Of a stretch of DNA of 64,000 bases, positions 55,173-64,000 are shown in pieces; within the stretch, counting starts at the first letter, position 1; the number at the start of each line of letters is the position of its first letter. The stretch spans positions 310,001 through 374,000 of the forward strand of contig AP017605.1 in the NCBI GenBank assembly GCA_002356515.1, read 5' to 3'. Both the position numbers and the translations under genes were made by a program. Under the pieces are notes generated by a model, which was given only the letters and a program-made list of their open reading frames with translations, was not told the origin of the DNA and made no database searches. This stretch comes from Mesorhizobium loti (lineage in GTDB: Bacteria; Pseudomonadota; Alphaproteobacteria; Rhizobiales; Rhizobiaceae).

Positions 55173-56486
55173 ATGTCCGCCCCTCGCGTCAGTTTCGTCA
55201 GCCTTGGATGTCCGAAGGCGCTCGTGGATTCCGAGCGCATCATCACGCGCCTGCGCGCCGAAGGCTATGAGATCGCCCGCAAGCATGACGGCGCCGATCT
55301 CGTCGTCGTCAACACCTGCGGCTTCCTGGATTCCGCTCGCGACGAGTCGCTTAACGCCATCGGTTCCGCGCTTTCGGAAAACGGCAGGGTCATCGTCACC
55401 GGCTGCCTCGGCGCCGAGCCGGATGTGATCCGCGAAAAACACCCCAATGTGCTGGCGATCACCGGGCCGCAGGCCTATGAGAGCGTGATGGCCGCCGTGC
55501 ATGAGGCCGCCCCTCCTTCGCACGATCCCTACATCGATCTGCTGCCGCCGCAGGGCGTCAAGCTGACGCCGCGCCACTATGCCTATCTCAAAATTTCGGA
55601 AGGCTGCAACAATCGCTGCACCTTCTGCATCATTCCCGCCCTGCGTGGCGACCTTGTCTCGCGCCCGGCCGCCGATGTGCTGCGCGAAGCCGAGAAACTG
55701 GCCAAGGCCGGTGTCAAGGAACTACTCGTCATCTCGCAGGACACCAGCGCCTACGGCATCGACATCAAGTACCAGACGTCCATGTTCGGCGATCGCGAAG
55801 TGCGTGCGAAATTCCTCGATCTGTCGGAGGAACTGGGCAAGCTCGGCATCTGGGTGCGTATGCACTATGTTTACCCCTACCCGCATGTCGCCGATGTCAT
55901 CCCGCTGATGGCCGAAGGAAAAATCCTCCCCTATCTCGACATCCCGTTCCAGCATGCTTCGCCACAGGTGCTGAAGAACATGCGCCGGCCGGCGCATGGG
56001 GAAAAGACGCTGGAACGCATCCGCGGCTGGCGCGATGTGTGCCCGGATCTCGCTATCCGCTCGACCTTCATCGTCGGCTTTCCCGGTGAGACGGACGAGG
56101 ATTTCGAAATGCTGCTCGACTGGCTGGACGAGGCCAAGATCGACCGGGCCGGCTGCTTCAAATACGAGCCGGTCAGAGGCGCCCGCTCCAACGACCTCGG
56201 CCTCGAGCAGGTTCCGCAGGAGATCAAGGAAGCACGCTGGCACCGCTTCATGCAGCGCCAGCAGAAGATTTCGGCGACGCAGCTTGCAAAGAAAGTCGGC
56301 AAGCGCCTGCCGGTGCTGATCGACGAGGCGCACGGCACCTCGGCAAAGGGCCGCACCAAATATGATGCGCCGGAGATCGACGGCTCGGTCCACATCCAGT
56401 CGCGCCGTCCGCTGCGCCAAGGCGACATCGTCACCGTCAAGATCGACCGTGCCGACGCCTATGACCTCTACGGTTCGGCTGTCTGA
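55173..56486 (+). CDS. rimO: Ribosomal protein S12 methylthiotransferase
   Basis: RimO adds a methylthio group to Asp of ribosomal protein S12. 437 residues: N-terminal UPF0004 cluster ([24 protein letters not shown]), radical-[14 protein letters not shown], and C-terminal TRAM domain ([20 protein letters not shown]). All cluster cysteines are intact. A strong bidirectional terminator follows. Confidence 0.96.
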   Translation: MSAPRVSFVSLGCPKALVDSERIITRLRAEGYEIARKHDGADLVVVNTCGFLDSARDESLNAIGSALSENGRVIVTGCLGAEPDVIREKHPNVLAITGPQAYESVMAAVHEAAPPSHDPYIDLLPPQGVKLTPRHYAYLKISEGCNNRCTFCIIPALRGDLVSRPAADVLREAEKLAKAGVKELLVISQDTSAYGIDIKYQTSMFGDREVRAKFLDLSEELGKLGIWVRMHYVYPYPHVADVIPLMAEGKILPYLDIPFQHASPQVLKNMRRPAHGEKTLERIRGWRDVCPDLAIRSTFIVGFPGETDEDFEMLLDWLDEAKIDRAGCFKYEPVRGARSNDLGLEQVPQEIKEARWHRFMQRQQKISATQLAKKVGKRLPVLIDEAHGTSAKGRTKYDAPEIDGSVHIQSRRPLRQGDIVTVKIDRADAYDLYGSAV

Positions 56487-56514
56487 GCCTTCAGTCGGTT
56501 TCTCCAGACAAATG

Positions 56515-56540
56515 AAAAGGGCGCCTCGCGGCGCCCTTTC
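56515..56540. terminator. Bidirectional terminator rimO / BMP transporter
   Basis: AAAAGGGCGCC-TCGC-GGCGCCCTTTC: a near-perfect stem with A-run on one side and T-run on the other, between converging genes. Confidence 0.85.
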
Positions 56541-56557
56541 CTATTCGGGTGCGCCGC

Positions 56558-57625
56558 TTACTGCGGCAGCTTGTCGTCGACGCCCTTGACGTAAAAGTTC
56601 ATGCCGAGCAGCGTGCCGTCGTCGGCGACTTCACCATCCTTCAGCCACGCCGACCCGTCCTGCTTGGCGATCGGCCCGGTGAAGGGGTTCCAGCCGCCGG
56701 CGATCTTCTTCTCGGTCGCCTCGGCCATCGCCTTCACGTCGTCGGGCATGTTGGTGTAGGGCGCGAGCTTGACCGCGCCGTCCTTGATGCCGAGCCAGAC
56801 ATTGTCCGGCTTCCAGGTGCCGTCGATGGCTGCCTGCACGCGGCTGATGTAGTAAGGGCCCCATTCGTCGGTCAGCGAGGTCAGCTGCGCGTTCGGCGCG
56901 AACTTGATCATGTCGGACGACTGCCCGAAGCCGTGCAGCTTGCGCTCCTCGGCGACCTGCAGGGCGGCGGTCGAATCGGTGTGCTGGACGATGATGTCGG
57001 CGCCCTGGTCGAACAGCGCCTTGGCGGCGTCGGCTTCCTTGCCCGGATCGAACCACGAATTGACCCAGACGATCTTGGCCTTGAAGTTTGGATTGATCGA
57101 CTGCGCGCCGAGCATGAACGAGTTGATGCCCATCACCACTTCGGGAATCGGGAAGGAGACGATGTAGCCGGCGACGCCGGACTTCGATTCCTTGGCGGCA
57201 ATCTGGCCGAGCACGTAGCGGCCTTCATAGAAGCGGGCATTGTAGATGCCGAGATTGTCGCCGGTCTTGTAGCCGGTGGCGTGCTCGAACATCACTTTCG
57301 GGAATTTCTTGGCGACCTTCACCTCGGCATCCATGAAGCCGAACGAGGTGCCGAAGATTAGCTTGCAGCCTTCGCGCGCCAGGCGCTCGAAAGCACGGTC
57401 GGCATCGGGACCTTCCGAGACATTCTCCAGATAGGCGGTCTCGACCTTGTCGCCGAGTGCCTTCTCGACTTCGAGCCGGCCCTGGTCGTGCTGGTAGGAG
57501 TAGCCGAAATCGCCGATCGGGCCGGTATAGACCCAGCAGGCCTTCAACTTGTCGGCAGCCTCTGCGGACGCGGCCAGCGACAATGCCGCTGTCGTCGTCA
57601 TCAGGGCAATAAGCAGTTTTTTCAT
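56558..57625 (-). CDS. BMP-family nucleoside ABC transporter substrate-binding protein
   Basis: 355 residues with signal peptide (KKLLIALMTTTAALSLAASA) and the BMP/Med start ACWVYTGPIGDFGYSYQHDQ. DADRAFERLAREGCKLIFGT and ADIIVQHTDSTAALQ are family segments. It would deliver purine or other nucleosides to the two permeases encoded upstream. It is the last gene of the transport operon. Confidence 0.92.
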   Translation of the reverse strand: MKKLLIALMTTTAALSLAASAEAADKLKACWVYTGPIGDFGYSYQHDQGRLEVEKALGDKVETAYLENVSEGPDADRAFERLAREGCKLIFGTSFGFMDAEVKVAKKFPKVMFEHATGYKTGDNLGIYNARFYEGRYVLGQIAAKESKSGVAGYIVSFPIPEVVMGINSFMLGAQSINPNFKAKIVWVNSWFDPGKEADAAKALFDQGADIIVQHTDSTAALQVAEERKLHGFGQSSDMIKFAPNAQLTSLTDEWGPYYISRVQAAIDGTWKPDNVWLGIKDGAVKLAPYTNMPDDVKAMAEATEKKIAGGWNPFTGPIAKQDGSAWLKDGEVADDGTLLGMNFYVKGVDDKLPQ

Positions 57626-57676
57626 CGTGTTACCTCTCTGTGTTAAGCCTTGGAGCTTCCCGTCTTTTTGTTGTTG

Positions 57677-58597
57677 TCAACGATCCGGAACGAATGGCTG
57701 CCCCAGGGATGCCGGCGTGTTCATCATCGTCAGACGCTTGTTGCGCGAGATTAGAACGAGAACCACGACGGTTGCCAGATAGGGCAAAGAAGAAAGCATC
57801 TGCGAGGGCACCGGAATGCCAAAAGCCTGTGCATGAAGCTGGCCGATCCACACGGCACCGAAGATGTAGGCGCCGGCCAGCACCCGCCACGGCCGCCACG
57901 ACGCGAACACCACCAGCGCCAGCGCGATCCAGCCACGGCCCGCGGTCATGTTCTCGACCCATTGCGGCGTATAGACCAGCGACAGATGACCGCCGGCGAG
58001 ACCGGCGCAGGCGCCGCCGAAGATTACCGAGAGATAGCGGTAGCGGATGACCTTGATGCCGAGCGCATGCGCCGAGGCATGGCTGTCGCCGATCGAACGC
58101 AGCGTGAGGCCAGTGCGCGTCTTGAACAGAAACCACATCACGGCGGCGGTCAGCGCGATCGAGATGTAGAAGACAGGATCCTGGCCGAACAGCAGCTTGC
58201 CCACGACCGGGATTGAGCTGAGGCCGGGAATGTCGAGATTGGGCAGCCTGACACCGGGCTGGCCGACGAAGCTCGTGCCGATCATGCCTGAGAGGCCGAG
58301 GCCGAGCAGCGTCAGCGACAGGCCGGTCGCCACCTGGTTGGTCGCCAGCGACAGCGTCATCACGGCGAACAGCAGCGAGAAAACGGCTCCCATGACGATT
58401 GCCGCCAAAAGGCCGAGCCAGGGCGAGCCGGTCAGGTAGCCGGCGCCGAAGCCGCCGACCGCGCCCATGATCATCATGCCTTCGACGCCGAGATTGAGCA
58501 CGCCGGAACGTTCGACCACCAGTTCGCCGATCGCCGCGATCAACAGCGGTGTCGCCGCCGTGGCGATGGTCAGGAGGATGTTGACGGTGATGTCCAT
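57677..58597 (-). CDS. Nucleoside-type ABC transporter permease (second)
   Basis: 306 residues with about nine hydrophobic segments and the branched-chain-permease-like signature GEHGGVLNLG-type sequence here read as [20 protein letters not shown]. Partner of the permease at 58597; adjacent by a one-base overlap. Confidence 0.9.
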   Translation of the reverse strand: MDITVNILLTIATAATPLLIAAIGELVVERSGVLNLGVEGMMIMGAVGGFGAGYLTGSPWLGLLAAIVMGAVFSLLFAVMTLSLATNQVATGLSLTLLGLGLSGMIGTSFVGQPGVRLPNLDIPGLSSIPVVGKLLFGQDPVFYISIALTAAVMWFLFKTRTGLTLRSIGDSHASAHALGIKVIRYRYLSVIFGGACAGLAGGHLSLVYTPQWVENMTAGRGWIALALVVFASWRPWRVLAGAYIFGAVWIGQLHAQAFGIPVPSQMLSSLPYLATVVVLVLISRNKRLTMMNTPASLGQPFVPDR

Positions 58598-59727
58598 CAG
58601 CGGGCTTCCTTCAACTTCGGCGCGGCTTCGATTTTCGCGGCGCTTTCCTGTTTCGTCAGCGCTAGGCCGATTAGGCGGATGCGGTAATGGATGAGCGTGT
58701 CGCAGCCGAGCACGAAGAACAAAAGCATGCCCTGGAACACCCGTGCCACCTTGTCGGAAATGCCGAGCGCGCTTTGCACCGCCTCACCGCCGAGATAGGT
58801 CAGCGCCAGCACCAGACCCGCGGCGATGATGCCAAGCGGATTGAGCCGGCCAAGGAACGCCACGATGATGGCGGTGAAGCCGTAGCCGGGCGAGATGACA
58901 GGCTGCAGCTGCCCGATGGCGCCGGAGACTTCGGAGATGCCGGCAAGGCCGGCCAGTGCGCCTGACAGCAGGAAGGCAAAGAACACCATGCGGCTGAGGC
59001 CGAAGCCGGCGAAGCGCCCTGCCCGCGGACTGGAACCCAGCACGCGGACCTCGAAGCCCTTGAGCATGCGCCCCATCATGATCCAGATCAGCACCGCGGC
59101 AACCAGCGCAAAGACAAAACCCCAATTGGCGCGTCCGGCGTCCGGCATCAGTTCCGGCAATACGGCGGAGTCGCCGAACTGGATCGTTTGCGGGAAACCA
59201 TGGCCCTGCGGATCGCGCCATGGGCCGCGCACCAGCCAGTCGAGGAAGAGCTGCGCGACATAGACCAGCATCAAGCTTGTCAGGATCTCGTTGGTGTTGA
59301 AGCGGGTCTTCAGAAACGCGGGTATCGCCGCATAGGCCGCGCCGCCGACCATGCCGAGCAGAAGCATCAGCGGCAGCACCAGCGGGCCTTCGAATTGCGG
59401 AAACAGCACCGGAATGGCGGAGCCGAAGATGGCGCCGAAAATGAACTGGCCCTCGGCGCCGATGTTCCAGATGTTGGCCTTGTAGCAGACAGACAGGCCG
59501 ACCGCGATCAGGATCAGTGGCGCCGCCTTGATCGCCAGCTCATGCAGCTGCCAGACCTGGCTGACCGGCTCGACGAAGTAGATCCGGAACGCGGTCAGCG
59601 GATTGACGCCGAGCAGCGCGAACATAATGGCGCCGGCGATGATCGTCAGCGCGAAGGCGATGAACGGCGACAGGGCCGAAAACAGCGCAGAGCGCTGCGG
59701 GCGTTTGACGAGTTCGAGGCGCATCAT
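58597..59727 (-). CDS. Nucleoside-type ABC transporter permease (first)
   Basis: 376 residues, about eight to ten membrane segments, with ICYKANIWNIGAEGQF-type motif (VCYKANIWNIGAEGQFIFGA) characteristic of BMP-associated permeases. It overlaps the ATPase gene by four bases. Confidence 0.92.
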   Translation of the reverse strand: MMRLELVKRPQRSALFSALSPFIAFALTIIAGAIMFALLGVNPLTAFRIYFVEPVSQVWQLHELAIKAAPLILIAVGLSVCYKANIWNIGAEGQFIFGAIFGSAIPVLFPQFEGPLVLPLMLLLGMVGGAAYAAIPAFLKTRFNTNEILTSLMLVYVAQLFLDWLVRGPWRDPQGHGFPQTIQFGDSAVLPELMPDAGRANWGFVFALVAAVLIWIMMGRMLKGFEVRVLGSSPRAGRFAGFGLSRMVFFAFLLSGALAGLAGISEVSGAIGQLQPVISPGYGFTAIIVAFLGRLNPLGIIAAGLVLALTYLGGEAVQSALGISDKVARVFQGMLLFFVLGCDTLIHYRIRLIGLALTKQESAAKIEAAPKLKEAR

Positions 59728-61289
59728 GCCGTCTCCAGCGTGTGTTCGGCGTGGCCGGGCTCGGCGCCGCCCATCAGCAGGCCGACCTTCTCGAAGGTCG
59801 CTTCGGCGATCGGCATCGGCTTGGACAATTCGCCATTGTGCATGACTGCGATCGCATCCGAGATTTCGAACAGTTCGTCGAGGTCCTGGCTGATCACCAG
59901 CACCGCCGATCCGCTGCGCGACAGCTCGATCAGCGCCTGGCGGATATGGGCGGCGGCACCGGCATCGACGCCCCAGGTCGGCTGGTTGACCACCATGACG
60001 CTTGGGCGGCGGTCAAGTTCGCGGCCGACGATGAATTTCTGCAGATTGCCGCCCGAAAGTGCTGCCGCTTCCGGATCCGGCGCGCTCTTGCGCACGTCCA
60101 TCGCCTCGATGATGCGTTGAGAGGCGGCGTAGATAGCACCGCTCTTGACCATCCCGCCGGTGCCGACAAAGGCCTTGCCGTCGGTGGCATGGCGCGACAG
60201 CAGGAGGTTTTCCGAGAGTTTCATGCGCGGCGCGGCACCATGGCCGAGGCGCTCCTCGGGCACGAAGGCGGCCCCCAGCAGGCGCCGTCCGGTGATGGTG
60301 AGGCCACCGGCATCCTTGCCACGGATGCGCACCGAGGCGGCATCCTGCTGCAACACTTCGCCGGAGACGGATTCGAAGAATTCGCCCTGGCCGTTGCCGG
60401 CGACACCGGCAATGCCGATCACCTCACCGGCGCGGACATTGAGGCTGATGGTCTTGAGCGGAATGGAGAAAGGCGTTGCCGGCTTCCGGCTGAGGTTGCG
60501 GATTTCGAGCAGCGGCTGCGCGGTTTCGATCCCCTCGACCGGAGCACGCACCACGGCCTGCACCTCGTTGCCGACCATCATGCGGGCAAGCGACGCCGCT
60601 GTCTCCTGGCGCGGGTTGCAGTGGCCGACCACCTTGCCATGCCGCAATACGGTGGCACGGTCGCAGATGCGTTTGACCTCTTCGAGCCGGTGCGAAATGT
60701 AGAGGATCGATTTGCCTTCCGCGCGCAGCCGCTCCAGCGTCTCAAACAGCTTGTCGGCTTCCTGCGGCGTCAGCACCGAGGTCGGCTCGTCCAGGATGAT
60801 GAGCTGCGGCGTCTGCAGCAGGCAGCGGATGATCTCGATGCGCTGGCGCTCGCCGACCGACAGATCGCCGACCAGCGTGTCCGGATCGAGCGGCAGGCCA
60901 TAACTGTAGGAAAGCGCCCTCGCCTTCGCGGCGATGCTGCTGATCGGCGAACCGTCGTCCAGAGACAGCGCGATGTTCTCGGCCGCGGTCAGCGCCTCGA
61001 ACAGCGAAAAATGCTGGAACACCATGCCGATGCCGAGCTTCTTGGCAGCACCCGGGCTGGTGATCCGCACCGCCTGGCCGTTCCAGAAAATCTCGCCGGA
61101 ATTGGGCTCCAGCGAACCGAACAACATCTTGACCAGCGTCGACTTGCCGGCGCCGTTCTCGCCGAGCAGCGCGTGGATTTCACCCTTGGCGATGTTGAGG
61201 TCGATATGGTCGCACGCCGTCAGCGTGCCGAATATCTTGGTCAGGCCACGAACCTCAAGCAGGTTCGCCCCGTCATGATTTGCACTCAC
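59724..61289 (-). CDS. Nucleoside-type ABC transporter ATPase (two-domain)
   Basis: About 521 residues with two nucleotide-binding domains. The first is complete (Walker A GENGAGKST, signature LSVGERQRIEI, Walker B LIILDEPTS). The second has a degenerate P-loop (GVAGNGQGEFF) but a signature LSGGNLQKFIVGREL, as in sugar/nucleoside importers. I prefer the GTG start because GGGAGG stands four bases before it; an ATG 12 bases upstream lacks such a site. Confidence 0.92.
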   Translation of the reverse strand: MSANHDGANLLEVRGLTKIFGTLTACDHIDLNIAKGEIHALLGENGAGKSTLVKMLFGSLEPNSGEIFWNGQAVRITSPGAAKKLGIGMVFQHFSLFEALTAAENIALSLDDGSPISSIAAKARALSYSYGLPLDPDTLVGDLSVGERQRIEIIRCLLQTPQLIILDEPTSVLTPQEADKLFETLERLRAEGKSILYISHRLEEVKRICDRATVLRHGKVVGHCNPRQETAASLARMMVGNEVQAVVRAPVEGIETAQPLLEIRNLSRKPATPFSIPLKTISLNVRAGEVIGIAGVAGNGQGEFFESVSGEVLQQDAASVRIRGKDAGGLTITGRRLLGAAFVPEERLGHGAAPRMKLSENLLLSRHATDGKAFVGTGGMVKSGAIYAASQRIIEAMDVRKSAPDPEAAALSGGNLQKFIVGRELDRRPSVMVVNQPTWGVDAGAAAHIRQALIELSRSGSAVLVISQDLDELFEISDAIAVMHNGELSKPMPIAEATFEKVGLLMGGAEPGHAEHTLETA

Positions 61290-61377
61290 AGTGCCTCCCA
61301 TCTGGTTCGCCAGATATGTTCTGTGTTCCCGCAAGCATCGTAGGCGCCGCCACCTCTCAACGGAAAGCGGCACGCGT

Positions 61378-61411
61378 CTTGAAAGAGCTTCAAGAATTTC
61401 AGCGGAAATTC
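61378..61411. promoter_or_regulatory. Two adjacent palindromes upstream of the ABC operon
   Basis: CTTGAA-AGAGC-TTCAAG (61378-61394) and GAATTTC-AGCG-GAAATTC (61394-61411) share a base and lie about 90 bases upstream of the ATPase start, between it and the end of the oxidoreductase gene. A plausible repressor operator pair. Confidence 0.5.
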
Positions 61412-61434
61412 AAGGGATAGCAAGCCTGGCGGGA

Positions 61435-62412
61435 CTAAGGGATGAGAATGGTCGTCCCTGTCGTCCTGCGGCCCTCGAGATCGGCATGCGCCTTGCCCGC
61501 ATCCTTGAGCGCGTAGCGCTGGTTGATCTGGATCTTGACGGCGCCGCTGAGCACCACCTCGAACAGCGCCGCCGCAGAGGCATCAAGGTCCTCGCGCTTG
61601 GCGTTGTAGACGAACAGCGTCGGCCTTGTGGCGAACAACGAGCCCTTCTGCGCCAGCAGCGACATCGAGAATGGCGGGATCGGCCCCGAGGACTGGCCAA
61701 AGCTGACGAACATACCGAGCGGCTTCAGGCAGTCGAGCGAGGCCGGGAACGTGTCGTTGCCGACCGAATCGTAGACGACGTCGCATTTCTTGCCGCCGGT
61801 GATGGCCGCGACGCCGGCGACGAAATCCTGCTCCTTGTAGTTGATGACATGGTCGAATCCATGCGCCCTGGCGAGTTCGATCTTGTCGGTCGAGCTTGCC
61901 GTGCCGATGACGGTTGCGCCGAGATGTTTCGCCCATTGGCCGAGAATGAGCCCGACGCCGCCGGCCGCAGCGTGGAACAGGATCGTGTCGCCGGCCTTCA
62001 CCTTGAAGGTGCGGCGCAGGAGATATTCGGCGGTCATGCCTTTCAGCATCATCGCGGCGGCCTGTTCGTCGCCGATGCCTTCGGGAATCTTCACCACATG
62101 GGCGGCGGCGATGACCCGTTGCTCGGCATAGGCACCGACATTCGTCGAATAGGCGATGCGGTCGCCCGGCTTCAGCCAGTCGACGCCCTCACCGACCTCC
62201 AGCACCACGCCGGCGGCTTCGCTGCCGGGAATGAGCGGAAAGCCGCCGGGCGGCGGATAGAGGCCGGAGCGATGATAGACATCGATGAAGTTGAGGCCGA
62301 TGGCCGTATGCTTGACCAGGATCTGCCCGGAACCCGGCCGGCCGGGATCGGTATCCTCATAGGTCAGAACTTCCGGGCCGCCATGGGCATGGATGCGGAT
62401 CGCTTTGGACAT
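61435..62412 (-). CDS. NADPH:quinone oxidoreductase (zeta-crystallin type)
   Basis: 325 residues of the zinc-free medium-chain dehydrogenase/reductase family. NADPH-binding AAAGGVGLILGQWAKHLGAT and the N-terminal HTAIGLNFIDVYHRSGLYPP are as in Qor. Reduces quinones or other enones; physiological substrate unknown. Same strand as the ABC operon but separated from it by the palindromes. Confidence 0.93.
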   Translation of the reverse strand: MSKAIRIHAHGGPEVLTYEDTDPGRPGSGQILVKHTAIGLNFIDVYHRSGLYPPPGGFPLIPGSEAAGVVLEVGEGVDWLKPGDRIAYSTNVGAYAEQRVIAAAHVVKIPEGIGDEQAAAMMLKGMTAEYLLRRTFKVKAGDTILFHAAAGGVGLILGQWAKHLGATVIGTASSTDKIELARAHGFDHVINYKEQDFVAGVAAITGGKKCDVVYDSVGNDTFPASLDCLKPLGMFVSFGQSSGPIPPFSMSLLAQKGSLFATRPTLFVYNAKREDLDASAAALFEVVLSGAVKIQINQRYALKDAGKAHADLEGRRTTGTTILIP

Positions 62413-62440
62413 GGGTTAGGCTTTCTATGGGACTGGCTGA

Positions 62441-63289
62441 TCAGGCCTTCTTGGCACCGAGATTGGGAAAGAACTGCATGATGCCACCGATGCAGGCCAG
62501 GTAAAGCCCGCTGATGGTGATGCCGATCTTGATGAAAGTGCTGACTTGTTCGCCCAGCACGCCGATCTGATCGTAGAAGGCGGCGAGCGCCGCCTGCGCA
62601 AGCGCAAGCGCGCCGAAGGCGCACCACAAGAGGGTCATTGTGAGATTGATGCGCCGCAGCCGCACCACCCGCACCGGATGAATGAAATTGATGGGGATGA
62701 AGGTCAGGATGCCGGCCACCACCACCACCGCGAACGACACCCATTGTCCCGGCTCGATGACGAACAGCGTGAACACCACCATGTTCCAGACCACGGGGAA
62801 TCCCTTGAAGAAATTCTCCTTCGTCTTCATGCCGGTGTCGGCATAGTAGATCGCGCTGGAGACGACGATGATCGCCGCCGATAGGAACGAAAGGCCCTCG
62901 CCCATGAAGCCGCGCTGATAGAGCGCGAAGGCCGGGATCAGCACATAGGTCACGTAGTCGATGATGTTGTCGAGGAGTTCGCCCGACCAGGTCGGCAGGA
63001 TTTCCTTGACCTCGAGCTTCCTGGCGATCGGTCCGTCGATGCCGTCGACGAACAGCGCCAGTCCGAGCCACCAGAACATCGCCGTCCACCGTTCCTCGCT
63101 CGCCGCCACCAGCGACAGGAAGGCGAGGAACGAGCCTGAGGCCGTCAGCAGATGGACCGAGAACGCCCTCGCTTGCGGCCATGTGACTTTCTTCTTCGGT
63201 CGCGGAATCCGGTCCGTGATCTTCTTGGCGGCTTTCCTTGCCGCCAGGTTCCTGGCCCCCATATTCCTGGCGGATGTGTTCTTGCTCAC
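62441..63289 (-). CDS. pcs: Phosphatidylcholine synthase
   Basis: Condenses choline with CDP-diacylglycerol to make phosphatidylcholine, a pathway typical of rhizobia and Brucella. About 282 residues, eight hydrophobic segments, with the CDP-alcohol signature as FVDGIDGPIARKLEVKEI then GELLDNIIDYVTY. I use the GTG that overlaps the DUF1326 stop (GTGA), since longer frames would read into that gene. Confidence 0.93.
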   Translation of the reverse strand: MSKNTSARNMGARNLAARKAAKKITDRIPRPKKKVTWPQARAFSVHLLTASGSFLAFLSLVAASEERWTAMFWWLGLALFVDGIDGPIARKLEVKEILPTWSGELLDNIIDYVTYVLIPAFALYQRGFMGEGLSFLSAAIIVVSSAIYYADTGMKTKENFFKGFPVVWNMVVFTLFVIEPGQWVSFAVVVVAGILTFIPINFIHPVRVVRLRRINLTMTLLWCAFGALALAQAALAAFYDQIGVLGEQVSTFIKIGITISGLYLACIGGIMQFFPNLGAKKA

Positions 63290-63900
63290 GGGCCTCGCCA
63301 ATCCAGCTTGCAGATTTCGGCCGAGCGGCCGGCAAAATTCCAATTGCGGCCAAAAGCCCGCATCTTGCTCTTGTCGGACTTGGCCACGATGATCTCCGGC
63401 GCGATCCAGTATTCCGAATTCGTGATCACCGTATCCTTCTCGCGATCCTTGCCGGCGATTGGCGTGACCGCGCCATCGATGATCTTCGGTATCTGGAAGA
63501 TACGCGTCTTGTCGCGCGTCTCATAGGTGATCGGCACCTGTTCGACACCCAGGAATTTTCCGACCAGGATCGACAGCAGCGATGTGGTTCCGCCCGCCTT
63601 GCCGGTGAAGATCTTCGTCAATGCCTTGACCGCGTAGACCGAGGCGCGTTTGTCGATGAACAGGCCCGCAGTCCAGTTGCCGCGGCTCATGTAGCCGGGG
63701 ATTTCCATGATCAGCCCGAGGTTGAGGCCGGAGAGGTCGACCTCGCCGAAATGGCCGGCATCGATACGGAAACCCGCCCAGGTCTGGCAGTAGCCTTCGG
63801 TCGGCGGGTGACTGCCGAGCGACAGCACGCAAGGGCAAAAAACCGTGCAATTGCAGGAGAGTACGAGCTCTCCTTTCATTGCCCAGCCCTGATCTGTCAT
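63286..63900 (-). CDS. DUF1326 protein
   Basis: 204 residues. The cysteine-rich start LSCNCTVFCPCVLSLG and YCQTWAGFRIDAGHFGEVDL are DUF1326 hallmarks. The function is unknown; the CNC/CPC cluster suggests metal binding. ATG preferred, with GGGGGA six bases upstream; an in-frame GTG 18 bases earlier overlaps the upstream stop. Confidence 0.85.
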   Translation of the reverse strand: MTDQGWAMKGELVLSCNCTVFCPCVLSLGSHPPTEGYCQTWAGFRIDAGHFGEVDLSGLNLGLIMEIPGYMSRGNWTAGLFIDKRASVYAVKALTKIFTGKAGGTTSLLSILVGKFLGVEQVPITYETRDKTRIFQIPKIIDGAVTPIAGKDREKDTVITNSEYWIAPEIIVAKSDKSKMRAFGRNWNFAGRSAEICKLDWRGP

Positions 63901-63914
63901 TGAATTTCCCCCAC

Positions 63915-64000
63915 TCACAGCGAGATTACTAGCAGGGCGGCTGCCCAGACAAGCAGTATCGCACCGGCCAGCCGGGTTGGAAGACTGCCTGTCGTCTGTT
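63915..64000 (-). CDS. DUF2182 membrane protein, C-terminus only
   Basis: The frame open from the window edge ends with TGSLPTRLAGAILLVWAAAL then LVISL and a stop, a typical last membrane helix. Its place just before the DUF1326 gene matches the common DUF2182-DUF1326 pair. Only about 28 codons are inside the window. Confidence 0.5.
   Translation of the reverse strand, partial: QTTGSLPTRLAGAILLVWAAALLVISL

Noticed and set aside
59742..61343. 533-codon plus-strand frame opposite the ABC ATPase
   Set aside because: Antisense of a gene with two Walker/signature sets.

Overview
The window is chromosomal DNA from an alphaproteobacterium of the order Hyphomicrobiales (Rhizobiales), most likely Mesorhizobium or a close relative. 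The basis is the gene order lipA-coq10 // cinA-ispDF // dusB(nifR3)-ntrB-ntrC-ntrY-ntrX-dat-hfq-hflX, a rhizobial phosphatidylcholine synthase, the tmk-holB-metG-tatD operon, high-GC codon use and rhizobial palindromic intergenic repeats. The genus is an inference; no 16S or database comparison was possible.

Layout. 1-19.8 kb is conserved core: lipoate synthesis, ubiquinone binding, isoprenoid synthesis (IspDF), tRNA dihydrouridine synthase, the two nitrogen two-component systems NtrBC and NtrYX, a D-amino-acid aminotransferase, Hfq and HflX, MazG, an aromatic/aspartate aminotransferase, a histidine-phosphatase-like protein lacking its catalytic His, an ECF sigma/anti-sigma pair, a Bax-inhibitor-1 protein and a sugar epimerase. 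19.8-24 kb holds an outer-membrane beta-barrel, a ureohydrolase, a VOC protein and a GNAT. 24-33.7 kb is the minus-strand cell-wall/replication run rlpA, dacF, tmk, holB, metG, tatD, MBL hydrolase. It is interrupted between holB and metG by a two-gene cassette on the opposite strand: a PLP enzyme translationally coupled to an HEXXH-containing protein. The cassette is flanked by a 92-bp imperfect direct repeat made of two versions of the 3' end of holB.

34-50.4 kb is accessory DNA. The 5' part of a tRNA-Ser(UGA) gene occurs twice (39-bp identical core at 36097 and 49088). These are the two ends of a 13-kb prophage-like element whose integrase gene abuts the intact tRNA. Just left of the outer copy is the 3' stump of a second, related integrase, so two elements appear to have used the same tRNA in turn. 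Inside the element the right part is phage (integrase, RHH and HTH regulators, replication-type protein, capsid-delta-like protein, tape measure). The left part is cargo (DUF2971 protein, HEPN-like protein, several unknowns), and the two join at a visible junction near 40985.

50.4-64 kb returns to core-like genes: a sterol-desaturase-family hydroxylase, a hydrolase, a DUF2161 nuclease-like protein, DUF930, TerC, RimO, a complete BMP-type nucleoside ABC transporter, a quinone oxidoreductase, phosphatidylcholine synthase, and a DUF1326/DUF2182 pair cut by the window end.

The most interesting items are the holB-tail-flanked cassette, the 5'-half tRNA integration with paired 11-bp-spaced arm repeats, the phage/cargo junction, and several enzymes with altered catalytic motifs.
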